Shown: positions 1-12,306, counted from the first letter of the stretch. The stretch: DNA of 64,000 nt from an uncultured Veillonellaceae bacterium (GCA_927353735.1 CAKMIA010000006.1:16084-80083); one strand, 5' to 3'. Numbers and translations are program-made. The notes: generated from the sequence alone by a model not told the origin.

Positions 1-1435
1 GAAGCGCCGCATGGAGCTGGCCGAGCCCGCCGTCGAGCACGATGAGATCCGGCTGGGGCCAGTCTTTTTCGTGACCGTAGCGGCGGCTCATCACCTCCGC
101 CATGGACTTGAAATCATCCGGCGTCCCCTGCGTCGTACGGAGCTTGAATTTCCGATATTCGCTCTTCGCCGGCCGGCCGCTCTGAAAGACCACCATGGAG
201 CCGGTCGTTTCCGCCCCCTGATTGTGGGAAATATCGAAGCATTCCATGCGCTCCGGCAGCCGCGGCAGATGGAGCGCCTCCTGCAGCGTGCGGAGAGCCC
301 CCTGTTCCCGCGCATCCCGGTATTCCCACTGCAGTTTCTTGTCGGACAGATATTTTTCCGCATTGGCTTTCGCCATGTCCTTCAGCCGCCGGCGGAAGCC
401 CCGCTCCGGCACATAGAGGCGCACCTCGCTGCCTCGTTTCCGGCTGAGCCATTCCGTGAGCAGCGGCGCGTCATCAGGCAGCTCCGGCACAAGGATCTCC
501 TTCGGCGCCCCCGCACCGTCAGCACCGTAATAGTCCTTTATAAAACCGGACAGGATAGCCGCATCAGTCTCGCCGGCACTGTCGGAGATATTGAAATTTT
601 CTTTCCCCACCATGCGGCCGTAACGAATATAGAATACCTCCAGCCCGGTGTGCTCCCCGTCGCGGGCCATGCCCACCACATCGTAGTCGCCTTCCTTGGA
701 GACGATATTCTGGCGCTGCTGCACGCTCTGGATGGCGCGGATCTTATCGCGGAGCTCTGCGGCCTTCTCAAATTCCATTGCCTCGGAGGCCGCGGCCATC
801 TCCTTCTGAAGGGACTTCACGAGCGCCGTGCTTTTCCCTTCAAATACATCGCAGAGCCCCTTCACGATGGCATCATAGTCCTCCCGCGAACAGCATCCCT
901 TGCAGGGGCCGCAGCAGAAATGCAGGTGGTACTGCAGACATGGCCGGTCCACCCGCATGCTCCGGCAGGTGCGGATGGGATACTGCTTCCGCAGGAGCCG
1001 CAGCGTCGTGTGCAGACTGCCCACATCCGTAAAGGGGCCGAAATAATGGGCGCCGTCATTGCGCCGCATATTCCGTGTGATAAAAAGACGGGGCCATTCC
1101 TCGCTGGTGATCTTGACATAGGGATAGGATTTGTCATCCCGGAGGGAAATGTTGTATTTCGGATGCAGCTCCTTAATCAGGTTGCATTCGAGAATGAGCG
1201 CCTCCATCTCCGTGGCGGTCATGGTGATGTCCAGATCCTCTGCATGTCGGATCATGGCCGCCACCTTCGGGGAGCGGTTCTTATCCTCCCGCACATAGGA
1301 GCGGACACGATTTTTCAGATTGACCGCTTTCCCCACATAGATGATCTTCCCGTCCTTGTCCTTCCAGCGGTACACCCCCGGGCAGTCCGGCAGGGCGTCC
1401 ACCTTGGCGCGGATCTTATCATTCACTGCGATCAT
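1..1435 (-). CDS. uvrC: UvrABC system protein C (excinuclease subunit), 3' end outside window
   Basis: UvrC makes both incisions beside a lesion after UvrA/UvrB damage recognition. The visible 478 residues hold the N-terminal GIY-YIG nuclease domain (residues ~10-95, with GVYRW and IIYVGKA), a UVR motif for UvrB contact (~205-235, [10 protein letters not shown]), and the start of the RNase H-like second nuclease ([10 protein letters not shown] near 400, LIVLDGG near 462). The C-terminal helix-hairpin-helix lies beyond the window. The ATG at 1435 is chosen because GGAG sits 7 nt upstream and no other in-frame ATG is near. It overlaps the end of uvrA by 17 bp, so the two are translationally linked in a uvrB-uvrA-uvrC operon. 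Confidence 0.96.
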   Translation of the reverse strand, partial: MIAVNDKIRAKVDALPDCPGVYRWKDKDGKIIYVGKAVNLKNRVRSYVREDKNRSPKVAAMIRHAEDLDITMTATEMEALILECNLIKELHPKYNISLRDDKSYPYVKITSEEWPRLFITRNMRRNDGAHYFGPFTDVGSLHTTLRLLRKQYPIRTCRSMRVDRPCLQYHLHFCCGPCKGCCSREDYDAIVKGLCDVFEGKSTALVKSLQKEMAAASEAMEFEKAAELRDKIRAIQSVQQRQNIVSKEGDYDVVGMARDGEHTGLEVFYIRYGRMVGKENFNISDSAGETDAAILSGFIKDYYGADGAGAPKEILVPELPDDAPLLTEWLSRKRGSEVRLYVPERGFRRRLKDMAKANAEKYLSDKKLQWEYRDAREQGALRTLQEALHLPRLPERMECFDISHNQGAETTGSMVVFQSGRPAKSEYRKFKLRTTQGTPDDFKSMAEVMSRRYGHEKDWPQPDLIVLDGGLGQLHAAL

Positions 1436-4274
1436 GATGGTGCTCCATGAGATGACGGGTCCGCTCGATGACCGGCGCCAGATACTGTCCGGTGTAGGAC
1501 CGGGCCGTCCGGCAGATCTCCTCCGGCGTCCCCTCGGCGATGACCTCGCCGCCTTTGTCGCCGCCTTCCGGACCAAGATCGATGATGTAGTCCGCCACCT
1601 TGGCCACATCCAGATTGTGCTCGATCACCACGACCGTATTGCCCTGATTGACCAGCTTTTCCAGAATGATGAGCAGCTTCCGGATATCCTCGCTGTGCAG
1701 GCCGGTGGTCGGTTCATCCAGAATATACAGCGTGCCGCCGGTGCTGCGCCGCATGAGCTCCGTGGCGAGCTTCACCCGCTGGGCCTCCCCGCCGGACATG
1801 GTCGTCGCCGGCTGCCCCAGATGGATATAGCCCAGCCCGACCTTCTGCAGCGTTTCCAGCTTGCGCAGGATCCGCGGGTGATTTTCAAAGAAGGGAATGG
1901 CTTCCTCCACGGTCATATTGAGCACATCGGAAATATTTTTCCCTTTATAGGTGACCTCCAGCGTTTCCCGGTTATACCGCGCGCCGTGGCAGACCTCGCA
2001 CGGCACATACACGTCGGACAGAAACTGCATCTCAATCTTGATGATGCCGTCCCCGTGGCAGGTCTCGCACCGGCCGCCCTTCACATTGAAGCTGAAGCGT
2101 CCCGGCTTATAGCCCCGCATCTTCGCCTCTGAGGTCTGGCTGAACAGCTCGCGGATATCGTTGAATACGCCCGTATAGGTGGCCGGATTGGAACGGGGCG
2201 TGCGCCCGATGGGCTGCTGGTCAATATTGATGATCTTGTCGATGTATTCCGCCCCTTCGATGCTGTCGTATTTTCCGGTTCGGTAATAGGTGTGGTTTTT
2301 CATGTTCGACAGCCCGCGGAACAGGATGTCATTGATGAGCGTGGATTTCCCCGACCCAGATTCCCCGGTGACCACCGTAAAGGCGCCGAGGGGAATCTTC
2401 ACATCGATATGCTTCAGATTGTGTTCCGAGGCCCCCTTCACGGTGAGATAGAAGCCGTTCCCTTTGCGCCGTTCCTCCGGGAGCGGGATGTACATGGAGC
2501 CCTTCAGATACTGGCCAGTATAGGATTCCTCCACGGCTTCCACATCGGCCACCGTGCCCTGGGCGACCACGCGGCCCCCCTGCTCGCCGGCCCCGGGACC
2601 GATGTCCACGATCCAGTCCGCGGACCGGATGGTATCCTCGTCGTGTTCCACCACGATGAGCGTATTCCCCAGATCCCGCATGTTCTTGAGCGTGGCCAGC
2701 AGCTTGTCGTTATCCCGCTGATGGAGGCCGATGGACGGCTCATCCAGAATGTACAGCACGCCCACCAGACCGGAGCCGATCTGCGTGGCCAGCCGGATGC
2801 GCTGGGCCTCCCCGCCGGACAAAGAGGAAGCGTTCCGGGACAGGGTCAGATAGTCCAGCCCCACATCTGCCAGAAACTGGAGGCGGTTTTTCACCTCACG
2901 GAGGATCTGATCGGCGATCTTCGCTTCCTTTTCCGTGAGCTCCACATGATTGAAAAAGTCGAGGAGCTTCGTCACCGGCATATCCGACACCTCCGCGATG
3001 TTCCGGCCGCCCACGCGGAAGGCCAGGCTTTCCGGCCGGAGCCGCGCCCCGTGGCAGACCGGACAGGGCGTCTCCACCAGATATTCCGCCAGCTCCTCTT
3101 TCATTTTATCGGTGAAGGCTTCCTCGTAGCGCCGCTTCACCATGGGCATGATGCCCTCGAAGACCCGGTTGTAGGTGTGTACCTCGCCCCTCATATTCTC
3201 ATAGGTGAAGGTGACCGGCTCCCCGCCGCCGTTCCGGAAGATTTCCTTCTGTTTTTCCGTAAAATCGGCATAGCAGTTGTCCATGGACAGGCCGCACTGC
3301 GCCAGAAAACCACCGAGCTGCCGGTACAGCCAGCTGTCCCCGTTCACCGGGAACGGCTTGATCGCCCCCAGACGGAAGGACAGGTGCTCATCCGGAAGCA
3401 CCCGATGGAAATCCACCTCCAGCGACGAGCCGAGGCCCATGCAGGCCGGACAGGCGCCGAAGGGGTTGTTGAAGGAAAAAATGCGGGGCTCTGCCTTCGG
3501 CAGGGATATGCCGCATTCCGGGCAGGCAAAATGGGTGCTGAAGGGAATGTCCTTTCCATCCACGATGGACGCCGTGAGCAGGCCGTCCCCCAGCTTCAGC
3601 GCCGTTTCCACCGAATCGGTGAGGCGCTTCACGATGCCTTCCCGCACCACAAGGCGGTCCACCACCACTTCGATGGTGTGTTTCTTGTTTTTCTCCAGCT
3701 CGATGGCATCCGACAGGGAATAGACCGTACCGTCAGCCCGAACGCGCACGTAGCCTTGTTTCCGCAGCTCCTCCAGCAGCTTCTTGTGCGTCCCCTTCTT
3801 GGCCACCGCCACCGGACCGAGGATGAGAAGCTTTGTCCGCTCGGGCAGCTTCATCAGCTCATCTACGATCTGGTCCACGGACTGGCGCTGGATCGGACGG
3901 CCGCACTTCGGGCAGTACGCCCGGCTGGCATGGGCATAGAGCATGCGCAGATAATCGTGGATCTCCGTCACGGTGCCTACCGTGGAGCGGGGATTGTGGC
4001 TCGTGGACTTCTGATCGATGGAAATGGCCGGAGAGAGCCCTTCGATCTTGTCCACCTCCGGCTTGTTCATCTGTCCGAGGAACTGCCGCGCATAGGCAGA
4101 CAGCGACTCTACATATTTCCGCTGTCCTTCCGCATAGATCGTATCGAAGGCGAGGGAGGATTTCCCCGACCCGGACAGACCACTGAATACAATGAGCTTA
4201 TTTCTGGGAAGCGTGAGGCTGATATTTTTCAGATTGTTCTGCCTGGCTCCCTGTATGACAATGCCTTTTTCCAT
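1419..4274 (-). CDS. uvrA: UvrABC system protein A (damage-recognition ATPase)
   Basis: UvrA is the dimeric ABC-type ATPase that finds bulky DNA lesions and loads UvrB. The 951-aa product is normal length. It shows two ABC cassettes: Walker [10 protein letters not shown] (~31) with signature [12 protein letters not shown] (~486), and Walker [10 protein letters not shown] (~636) with signature [12 protein letters not shown] (~826). Two cysteine clusters fit the family's zinc modules: CPEC/CPAC (~248-275) and CETC/CEVC (~735-762). I start at the ATG at 4274 ([17 protein letters not shown]), which has AAGGAA about 8 nt upstream and matches the usual family N-terminus; a GTG 30 nt earlier has no ribosome site. 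It lies 22 nt after uvrB. Confidence 0.98.
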   Translation of the reverse strand: MEKGIVIQGARQNNLKNISLTLPRNKLIVFSGLSGSGKSSLAFDTIYAEGQRKYVESLSAYARQFLGQMNKPEVDKIEGLSPAISIDQKSTSHNPRSTVGTVTEIHDYLRMLYAHASRAYCPKCGRPIQRQSVDQIVDELMKLPERTKLLILGPVAVAKKGTHKKLLEELRKQGYVRVRADGTVYSLSDAIELEKNKKHTIEVVVDRLVVREGIVKRLTDSVETALKLGDGLLTASIVDGKDIPFSTHFACPECGISLPKAEPRIFSFNNPFGACPACMGLGSSLEVDFHRVLPDEHLSFRLGAIKPFPVNGDSWLYRQLGGFLAQCGLSMDNCYADFTEKQKEIFRNGGGEPVTFTYENMRGEVHTYNRVFEGIMPMVKRRYEEAFTDKMKEELAEYLVETPCPVCHGARLRPESLAFRVGGRNIAEVSDMPVTKLLDFFNHVELTEKEAKIADQILREVKNRLQFLADVGLDYLTLSRNASSLSGGEAQRIRLATQIGSGLVGVLYILDEPSIGLHQRDNDKLLATLKNMRDLGNTLIVVEHDEDTIRSADWIVDIGPGAGEQGGRVVAQGTVADVEAVEESYTGQYLKGSMYIPLPEERRKGNGFYLTVKGASEHNLKHIDVKIPLGAFTVVTGESGSGKSTLINDILFRGLSNMKNHTYYRTGKYDSIEGAEYIDKIINIDQQPIGRTPRSNPATYTGVFNDIRELFSQTSEAKMRGYKPGRFSFNVKGGRCETCHGDGIIKIEMQFLSDVYVPCEVCHGARYNRETLEVTYKGKNISDVLNMTVEEAIPFFENHPRILRKLETLQKVGLGYIHLGQPATTMSGGEAQRVKLATELMRRSTGGTLYILDEPTTGLHSEDIRKLLIILEKLVNQGNTVVVIEHNLDVAKVADYIIDLGPEGGDKGGEVIAEGTPEEICRTARSYTGQYLAPVIERTRHLMEHHHDRSE

Positions 4275-4296
4275 TCCTGATTTCCTTATATCTGTT

Positions 4297-6405
<2,109 letters not shown>

Positions 6406-6445
6406 GGCCGCGCCCCCTCTCCTTCATGCTCTGTGGTCTCCCCGT

Positions 6446-6474
6446 ATTATACCATGGGAAACAGCCGTTCTGAA
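6446..6474 (-). promoter_or_regulatory. Promoter for the uvrBAC operon
   Basis: On the minus strand TTCAGA (6469-6474) and TATAAT (6446-6451) are 17 bp apart, and the -10 carries an extended TGG. It sits about 40 bp before the uvrB start. I see no LexA or DinR box. Confidence 0.6.
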
Positions 6475-6562
6475 TCCCGCCGCCCGTTTTTATCGAAATT
6501 TTTCCATATAAAATTCAAAACCAGACTCGCGAACGCACATCCCTTATGAAAAAAATTTTCTC

Positions 6563-6590
6563 ATGAAGGTGTAGCCCCACATAGAGAGAC
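6563..6590. repeat. Copy 1 of a dispersed short repeat (left of the autotransporter)
   Basis: The stretch reads ATGAAGGTGTAG then CCCCACATAGAGAG. It matches four other copies between 11321 and 11880 on the far side of the autotransporter gene. The rest of the 328-bp gap (6406-6733) holds the uvrB promoter, this copy and the autotransporter terminator; I see no gene in it. Confidence 0.55.
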
Positions 6591-6690
6591 ACGCACGACC
6601 GCTCCCAATGAAACGCCCTCTGCATGAGTCATTGCGTATGACCTCGCGAAGCAGGGCTGCCCCGCATCGCCCCGAAAAAAGAGCAAATGA

Positions 6691-6721
6691 AAAAAGGGTA
6701 CGCTTTCGCGTATCCCTTTTT
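6691..6721 (-). terminator. Rho-independent terminator of the autotransporter gene
   Basis: On the minus strand GGGATACGC pairs with GCGTACCC around a GAAA tetraloop (one bulged A), followed by TTTTT. It lies 13 bp past the stop codon. Confidence 0.9.
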
Positions 6722-6733
6722 CTTCTGTCCGTA

Positions 6734-9700
6734 TCAGAATGCGTAGCTCGCGTTCACGAACCAGGTCTTGTTCTTCGTGTCGTCGCCCTTCTGGTAGCCG
6801 TACCCTACGCCGAAGCTCCATACGTCTTTCGTCGCTTCCACGCCCAGGGACGCCAGCCAGCTGTTGTCGTCCATCACGTCGTAGTAGAGGCCGCTGCCGA
6901 CGCCGCCCATGTCAAGGGTCATGTCCGTATCCGTATCGCCGAACGCCCAGATGTAGGACAGGTCCAGTTTCGGCGTGATCCGCCAGCCGCCGTTCGTCAC
7001 GGTCTCGTTCCGGAAGCTCACGCCGATCGGGAGCAGCCACAGGTTCTGGTTGTCCGCGTCTGCGTTGAACGCTTTCGCTCCGTCATAGTACACGCTGTAC
7101 CGAGCCGGGTTCACGCTCATGTAGCGCAGTCCCACGTACGGCACGAGCTGGTTCTGGCCGAAGACGTATTCTTTCTCGCCCCGCAGGCCGATGGTCCAGG
7201 CGTCCACGTCGCGGTCCGCGCTCAGGCTCTTCCCGTTCACGGTGCCGTCGATGTCGTTGTCGCTGGTCACGTAGCCCACGTCCGCCATGAGGTTCGTCCC
7301 GGCTTCTTCATCTTTCAGGCTGCCGTACAGGGTGAAGCCCCATGCGTCGTAGTCATTGCGGCTGATGAGGCCGTTGCCGTCCCCGGAGCCATAATGGAAG
7401 GCCACGCCGCTCTGGAAGTTGCCGTGCTTCGCGAAGTCCACGCCGACGATTGCGCCGTCGTAGTCCGTGCTGGAGTGGATGCCGCCGAAGGAGAAGCCCA
7501 TGTTATCGGTCTCATACTTGCGGTGGATGTACTTCGCCCAGATGCCGCCGTCGTTGTTCACCCAGCCGGCGTCCTGTACGTAGTCGTCCGTGAAGGAGAG
7601 ACGCTGCATCACGTTGTCCGCCATGTCGCGGGCGATGGAGACCGTATTGCCGGTGACCGCCGCATCTTCGCCGATCATCGCTGCCCGGCCGTAAGCCGCG
7701 CCGGTCCCGTCCTTGCTCCAGTCACTGAAGAACTGCTTGCCGCCTTCCGTGAGACCTCTCGACGTATCCCAGTTCTTATCAAATGCATCATCGATGGTCG
7801 GCTGGAATACGGAGCTGAGCGCTTCGCCCATGGAGTTCGCCGCTTCTTCTTTCTGGGCCTCATCCATGCTGTTGATGGTGGTGTAAGTCACATCGTACTT
7901 GGTGTTATCCTCTCCGGAATCCCCTGTCGCCATGTAACCTGCGGTGCGGTCGTAAATCAGGCTGCTGTCCTTCCAGTAGGTACTCTCGGCATTCGCATTC
8001 GCCACGATTTTGTAGCTTGCGTTATCTTCCGCGGTAAGAGCGGTCACATCAAGTTTTGCAGAAGCATCTACGGATACGATACCATTGCTTGCATCAATGA
8101 GTGCCGCGCTGTCCGTAGTGAGACCTTCCACCTTCGTCACGCTGCCCGCCTGGAAGTTAATGGTATCGAAGTCATGAATCTTACTGGCGCTGGTGTAATT
8201 GTCGCCTTCTCCTGCCGTGCCAAGCATAGTGAGGGTATTATTGCCGATAAGGTTCAACGTGCTCGTGCCAGTCACACTATCATACAGCGTCTTATCACTG
8301 TAAGTCACCTTACTACCAGTGTTATAGGGGTCGAAGTCCTTCCCATCATCCTTCACTGTGTACTGGGTAGTCTTGCTGTAACCCTGCCCGGAAATTTCAC
8401 CCGTGACAGAGGTACCGTTCAACGTTACGGTCGCATTTCCTACGGTAGAGGAAGTTCCGGATGCATCATAACCAATCGGCTTTTCAGAATTACCGTAAAT
8501 ATCTTCTACCTGTCCGGGAGTAGAGCCGTTCACTGCGCCGCCGGCGTAAACACTGCCGTCCACTTCGCCGCCGTTCAATGTAATGTTGCTTTCTCCAACG
8601 TGTGCGCCGCCTTTTTCTCCATAATTATCGATGCCGATACCACCACCCAGGATGTCCTTGGTAATAGTGCCTCCATTGATGGTCACATTGGCTTCATCGA
8701 CACGAGCCTCACCGGTCATACCCATGCCAAGGCCGCCCGCCGCGATGGATGTGTTAACCATGATGCCTTTCAGGTCCACCATGGCACCGCTCGCATTGAC
8801 CCCAAGCACGCTCCACTGCGGATATTTATCTCCATCCGCATTTCCATTCTTCAGAGCGCCCATGAAGGCGTCCATGTTCAGGTTATCCACTGTCCCATCA
8901 TTGACGGTGATGTTGCTGGTCTTCACGGAGGATACCGCATCGTTATACTCGTCATTGCCGCCGTTACGGAGAGAATTACCGATAGCCATGCCGCCGCCGA
9001 AGATGCCGTCCGTATTCCCGTAGTTGGTGATATTCACCGTACCCACGTTACTCTTGGCAAGCGTTTCCTCGGCCACCGCACGTTCCCCATCAGTACTTCC
9101 TTCCATGGAGAGTGCAAGGCCGCCGCCGAAAATACCTACAGTCGTCATGCCGCTATATGTGGTGATATTTACATCGTCGGTCATGTTGGCTTCCGCGCGG
9201 GCCAGATTATCGGTCACCGCCGCGCCGCCGCCGAAGACAGCCGCCGCATACCCTTTATTCAGGATAATATCCGAGCCTGCGGTGTTGACCTGTGCTGTAG
9301 CACCATTCCCATCAGAAAGTGCTGCCAGCGCGCTGCCGTGGCCGACCGCCACGCCACCGCCGAAGATGCCCAGTGCTGCGCCGTGATTATCCAGTCCCGT
9401 CAAATCTGTGCTGGCACCGGTTCCTTTATCACCGATCTGCTTTCCCAGATTGATAACATTACTGACCGCCTGACTGATTTTTTCCCATCCGCCTTCAGAC
9501 ACATCACTGCCATCGGTATCCACAACGATGGTGGATTTCCCGGTGTTCGCCGTTGCGCTGGAAGCCTTATATGCCTGATTCGTAGAATTTCCGGACTCAT
9601 CTTTCATCTGGTAGGTATGAGACGCCACGGCCACACCGCCGCCGACCACGCCAATCGCCGTAGTCGAACCGGTGAGATTGATATTCGTATTGCCGGTCGT

Positions 9701-11053
9701 TGCCGTCGCCGTGCCGCCTTCAATCGACTGATTCACCGTGACATCTACCATCCCGGCTACCGTCGTATCACTTACACCTTCATTATTACCAATCTGTCCC
9801 GTTGTACCAAGGCCAAGCGCTTCCACAACGCCGGTCGCGTCCACAGACGCCGCCGCACCGCCGCCGATGAGACCGATGACCGTACTGTCTTCCACATCAA
9901 TTCGGGTATTGCCCTGTACTTCCGATGTTGCTTTACCGCCGATGGTCGTCACTGCCGCACCGCCGCCGGTCACGCCGATGGCGTTCATACCGGAACCTTT
10001 CATGGCGTCAAGGATATTCGTTACCTGCGGAAGAAGATCAGGAATCGGTCCATTTGTCCCATCCTGTGCCTCTTTGCCATACGGAGCATCTTTCGGCCCG
10101 CCGGTAATGGAAATATAGCTGTCTCCTGTGACAACAGAAGCCGCATCACTTCCCGCGCCGACCGCCAGACCGCCGTTCATCCAGCCGATGACATTGGCAT
10201 TCTTCTCAATTGCCGTAGCAACGGAACCGTCCAACACTGCCACGCTTCCTTTTTTCTCTGTATCGGAATCAACCCCAGTAGTGAGGTCAAATGCATTATC
10301 GATTCCGGCCTTAATATTTCCCAATCCTATGGCTACACTGCTGCCCACACCTCCAATGACGGAGCCGCTTTTAATATCCACGGAAGAATCTCCATGGCGC
10401 AAAATTGTAGACAACGGCGTATTGGCTTCATTAGATTCAATAGTAGTAAGCCGATACGAATTTATCATGGCATTAAGGAATTTATACTCGTCGCTATTAG
10501 GATCATATCCTTTTAAAAATTCCTCATATTGTTCTAATAATTGCTTATCTCTTTCAAGATTTGGATTAGTATTTGTTAATCCCATATTTCCATTGATGAC
10601 AACATCCCCGCCGATTGCGCCATAAAAACGGGTCTTATTTCCTTCTCCTTCATTAGAGCCAGCCAAAATTAACGAGGTATCCGCGTCATCGCCGGAAATC
10701 TCTACTCCTGTAGTCCCAACAAGAGTGATTTTCTGGTCAACAATATTTCCAATTCCTGTTAAAGTGCTCCCCAAATCAGAACCCAAGCCAAGCTGTTCCA
10801 AAATTGCTCCTGCATTGGGCAAAAGCGAGCCAATTACGTTTTTGGTACTTTCATCCATATAGGCATTTCCGCCGGTGACGCCATAGATATAGCCATAATC
10901 TGCCACATCCGCCTGGACATTGCCGTTTTCATCGACTTCCGGCAACACTTTGTCCCAATGGAATTCATCAGCGTAGGATACCCCCCCTACTGACCCCAAG
11001 ACAGCAGTTGCTGCCAGCGCGGCCATAACCTGCCGCTTCAAACTCTTTTTCAT
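6734..11053 (-). CDS. Autotransporter with glycine-rich repeat passenger and C-terminal outer-membrane barrel
   Basis: A 1439-aa surface protein. It starts with a signal peptide (MKKSLKRQ, hydrophobic AALAATAVLG, cut near SYA-DEF). The passenger carries at least nine copies of a unit centred on IFGGGVAVG-like stretches (near residues 234, 288, 356, 391, 466, 559, 603, 636 and 681), then related glycine-rich turns to ~890. This pattern suits a long beta-helix. The last ~280 residues alternate aromatic and polar residues and end in WFVNASYAF with a terminal Phe, as in type V autotransporter barrels. The start has GGAGG 7 nt upstream. Surface adhesin is a likely role but is inference; no protease or lipase motif is visible. 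Monocistronic, with its own promoter and terminator. The N-terminal third of the gene is more AT-rich than the barrel. Confidence 0.9.
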   Translation of the reverse strand: MKKSLKRQVMAALAATAVLGSVGGVSYADEFHWDKVLPEVDENGNVQADVADYGYIYGVTGGNAYMDESTKNVIGSLLPNAGAILEQLGLGSDLGSTLTGIGNIVDQKITLVGTTGVEISGDDADTSLILAGSNEGEGNKTRFYGAIGGDVVINGNMGLTNTNPNLERDKQLLEQYEEFLKGYDPNSDEYKFLNAMINSYRLTTIESNEANTPLSTILRHGDSSVDIKSGSVIGGVGSSVAIGLGNIKAGIDNAFDLTTGVDSDTEKKGSVAVLDGSVATAIEKNANVIGWMNGGLAVGAGSDAASVVTGDSYISITGGPKDAPYGKEAQDGTNGPIPDLLPQVTNILDAMKGSGMNAIGVTGGGAAVTTIGGKATSEVQGNTRIDVEDSTVIGLIGGGAAASVDATGVVEALGLGTTGQIGNNEGVSDTTVAGMVDVTVNQSIEGGTATATTGNTNINLTGSTTAIGVVGGGVAVASHTYQMKDESGNSTNQAYKASSATANTGKSTIVVDTDGSDVSEGGWEKISQAVSNVINLGKQIGDKGTGASTDLTGLDNHGAALGIFGGGVAVGHGSALAALSDGNGATAQVNTAGSDIILNKGYAAAVFGGGAAVTDNLARAEANMTDDVNITTYSGMTTVGIFGGGLALSMEGSTDGERAVAEETLAKSNVGTVNITNYGNTDGIFGGGMAIGNSLRNGGNDEYNDAVSSVKTSNITVNDGTVDNLNMDAFMGALKNGNADGDKYPQWSVLGVNASGAMVDLKGIMVNTSIAAGGLGMGMTGEARVDEANVTINGGTITKDILGGGIGIDNYGEKGGAHVGESNITLNGGEVDGSVYAGGAVNGSTPGQVEDIYGNSEKPIGYDASGTSSTVGNATVTLNGTSVTGEISGQGYSKTTQYTVKDDGKDFDPYNTGSKVTYSDKTLYDSVTGTSTLNLIGNNTLTMLGTAGEGDNYTSASKIHDFDTINFQAGSVTKVEGLTTDSAALIDASNGIVSVDASAKLDVTALTAEDNASYKIVANANAESTYWKDSSLIYDRTAGYMATGDSGEDNTKYDVTYTTINSMDEAQKEEAANSMGEALSSVFQPTIDDAFDKNWDTSRGLTEGGKQFFSDWSKDGTGAAYGRAAMIGEDAAVTGNTVSIARDMADNVMQRLSFTDDYVQDAGWVNNDGGIWAKYIHRKYETDNMGFSFGGIHSSTDYDGAIVGVDFAKHGNFQSGVAFHYGSGDGNGLISRNDYDAWGFTLYGSLKDEEAGTNLMADVGYVTSDNDIDGTVNGKSLSADRDVDAWTIGLRGEKEYVFGQNQLVPYVGLRYMSVNPARYSVYYDGAKAFNADADNQNLWLLPIGVSFRNETVTNGGWRITPKLDLSYIWAFGDTDTDMTLDMGGVGSGLYYDVMDDNSWLASLGVEATKDVWSFGVGYGYQKGDDTKNKTWFVNASYAF

Positions 11054-11072
11054 ATATTTCCTCCTTCTTACA

Positions 11073-11088
11073 TTGCCGTATCCGGCAA
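11073..11088 (-). other. Short hairpin in the autotransporter 5' untranslated region
   Basis: A perfect 6-bp stem, TTGCCG and CGGCAA around TATC, lies between the promoter and the ribosome site. It could stabilise the message; this is inference. Confidence 0.5.
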
Positions 11089-11110
11089 AAAATCACAGGA
11101 ATCTGACTGT

Positions 11111-11140
11111 ATTATACGCCGGCCCCGGCAGAATTGACAA
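11111..11140 (-). promoter_or_regulatory. Strong promoter for the autotransporter, with a palindromic spacer
   Basis: On the minus strand TTGTCA (11135-11140) and TATAAT (11111-11116) are 18 bp apart. The spacer contains the perfect palindrome GCCGGGGCCGGC (11118-11129), a possible operator. Confidence 0.8.
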
Positions 11141-11477
11141 TTCTTTCGATTTCCTTTTCCGTATTTCCGTTATTCTTTTCTCCGGGTGCGGCCTATAAAT
11201 AAATTCAATATCCTCCACCCCAACGAAAAAGATTTTTTGCCGCGCAGGCAGGGCATTGGCCGCTCCGAAGCTGTCGGGGCGGGACTCCATGGGAGAGGTC
11301 ATAGATATCCGACCACACTTGTGCGGACTCACATAGAGAGGCCGTATGTGCTTCTCATCTGCGACCGTTTCCATTTTTGGAATGAGATTCCATGGTCTGC
11401 GGCGTTCCCTACCATTTCCTCCAAAAAAGAATGGAAAGCCGCCAAAGGAAGAAAATGCCGCCCCGTCACTCCGGCCT

Positions 11478-11567
11478 GAAAATTTCGCCGGTCACTCCAC
11501 TCCGGAGAGCTCGCTCCCTGCGGTCGCTCAAACAAGCGCTCCGGCTGACGCCACCGGCGAAATTTTC
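11478..11567. repeat. 90-bp element bounded by a perfect 14-bp inverted repeat
   Basis: GAAAATTTCGCCGG (11478-11491) is mirrored exactly by CCGGCGAAATTTTC (11554-11567). The 62-bp interior is GC-rich with tandem CGCTC/GAGCG words. It looks like a small non-coding mobile or REP-like element; I cannot name it. Confidence 0.6.
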
Positions 11568-11630
11568 TCCCTTCGGGCACCGGCCTCCGTTCAAAGGGGC
11601 GGGGGAGCTGCACCAGTGCTTGTCTGTGTC

Positions 11631-11650
11631 GTGCATCCTTCGGGATGCAC
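11631..11650. other. Perfect hairpin with UUCG-type loop
   Basis: GTGCATCC and GGATGCAC pair perfectly around TTCG, giving a C(UUCG)G tetraloop in a plus-strand RNA. It has no T-run, so it is not a classical terminator. Confidence 0.6.
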
Positions 11651-11929
11651 ATCCCGCATGAGGACGTACGATTTCATGCAGGAGCGGCCCCACATACGTT
11701 GGCTACCTTTGCTACACAGGCGGTGCGAACGCAGACGAGTGGCTTACCACTATCGAAGCTTTCGGAGCGGGCCCACATAAAAAATATTTCCTTTTTGCTC
11801 ATGCCCGGGGAAAATTTGAGCCGCCGCGCGGCGACTCCCTTGTGCTGACGTGCTCTCTCATGAAGGTGCGGACCCACATATATTGAAAAAACTTTTTGCG
11901 CAGGCGGAGCGGCCCCCAAAATAGGCACA

Positions 11930-11971
11930 AAAAAAATTCCTGCCTCTTTTTTCTGAGACAGGAATTTTTTT
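11930..11971 (-). terminator. Rho-independent terminator of the gatCAB operon
   Basis: A 16-17 bp stem (AATTCCTGYCTC with its mirror, one wobble on the minus strand) ends in a run of T about 8 bp past the stop of the small membrane protein. Confidence 0.9.
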
Positions 11972-11978
11972 CGGACCG

Positions 11979-12305
11979 TCAGCGGCGGCCCAGATATTTT
12001 TTCAAGAGATAGAGCACGGCGGCGAGGCCTGCGATGACGAGGCCGCCCAGGAGGAAGAACCACGCCACGACGAGGATGAGCGCCACGGCGGCGGCCGCCG
12101 CGCCCCAGAAGAGAGCTTTCTTCCACCAGGGCATGGCGGACGGGGAGAAGACGTGCACATGGAAGCCGCCCATCTGCGCGCGGGGCTCTTCCCGGCGCTC
12201 TTCTTCGCCGGACTCGTTCAGCGTGAGGCCGCGGTATTCACGGACGTCTTCGCGGGACATGACCCGCGGCTCGTCCCGGCCGGGACCGTTGTTGTATCCG
12301 TCCAT
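11979..12305 (-). CDS. Small membrane protein of unknown function, last gene of the gat operon
   Basis: A 108-aa protein I do not recognise. The first ~65 residues are charged and polar (many Glu and Arg, a GGFHVHVF stretch). Residues ~68-102 form one or two hydrophobic segments (ALFWGAAAAAVALILVVAWF, then LLGGLVIAGLAAVLYLL), followed by KKYLGRR. The ATG is 1 nt after the gatB stop (TGATATGG), so it is probably translated by coupling. A terminator follows directly. A role in translation is not implied by its position alone. Confidence 0.75.
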   Translation of the reverse strand: MDGYNNGPGRDEPRVMSREDVREYRGLTLNESGEEERREEPRAQMGGFHVHVFSPSAMPWWKKALFWGAAAAAVALILVVAWFFLLGGLVIAGLAAVLYLLKKYLGRR

Positions 12306-12306
12306 A

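Larger units (their letters stand above)
11321..11880. repeat. Geneless repeat-rich region with four copies of a dispersed repeat
   Basis: Between the autotransporter promoter and the terminator near 11930 I find no believable gene in about 790 bp. The core AAGGTGCGGNCCCACATA or a close variant occurs at 11321-11340, 11676-11695, 11763-11779 and 11860-11880, all in the same direction as the copy at 6563. Short reading frames here are arginine/serine-rich with no family resemblance and overlap the repeats. The function is unknown. Confidence 0.6.

Noticed and set aside
8600..10400. CRISPR-like regular repeats
   Set aside because: The recurring GC-rich words are codons for the IFGGG repeats with irregular spacing; there are no cas genes.
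6608..10516. A 1302-codon open frame on the plus strand opposite the autotransporter
   Set aside because: It mirrors the low-complexity glycine/alanine coding repeats, lacks a ribosome site and has no family-like sequence; the minus strand encodes a signal peptide and barrel.
11093..12126. Several 70-150 codon frames in the gap right of the autotransporter
   Set aside because: They overlap repeats and hairpins, differ by frame, and read as arginine/serine-rich noise.
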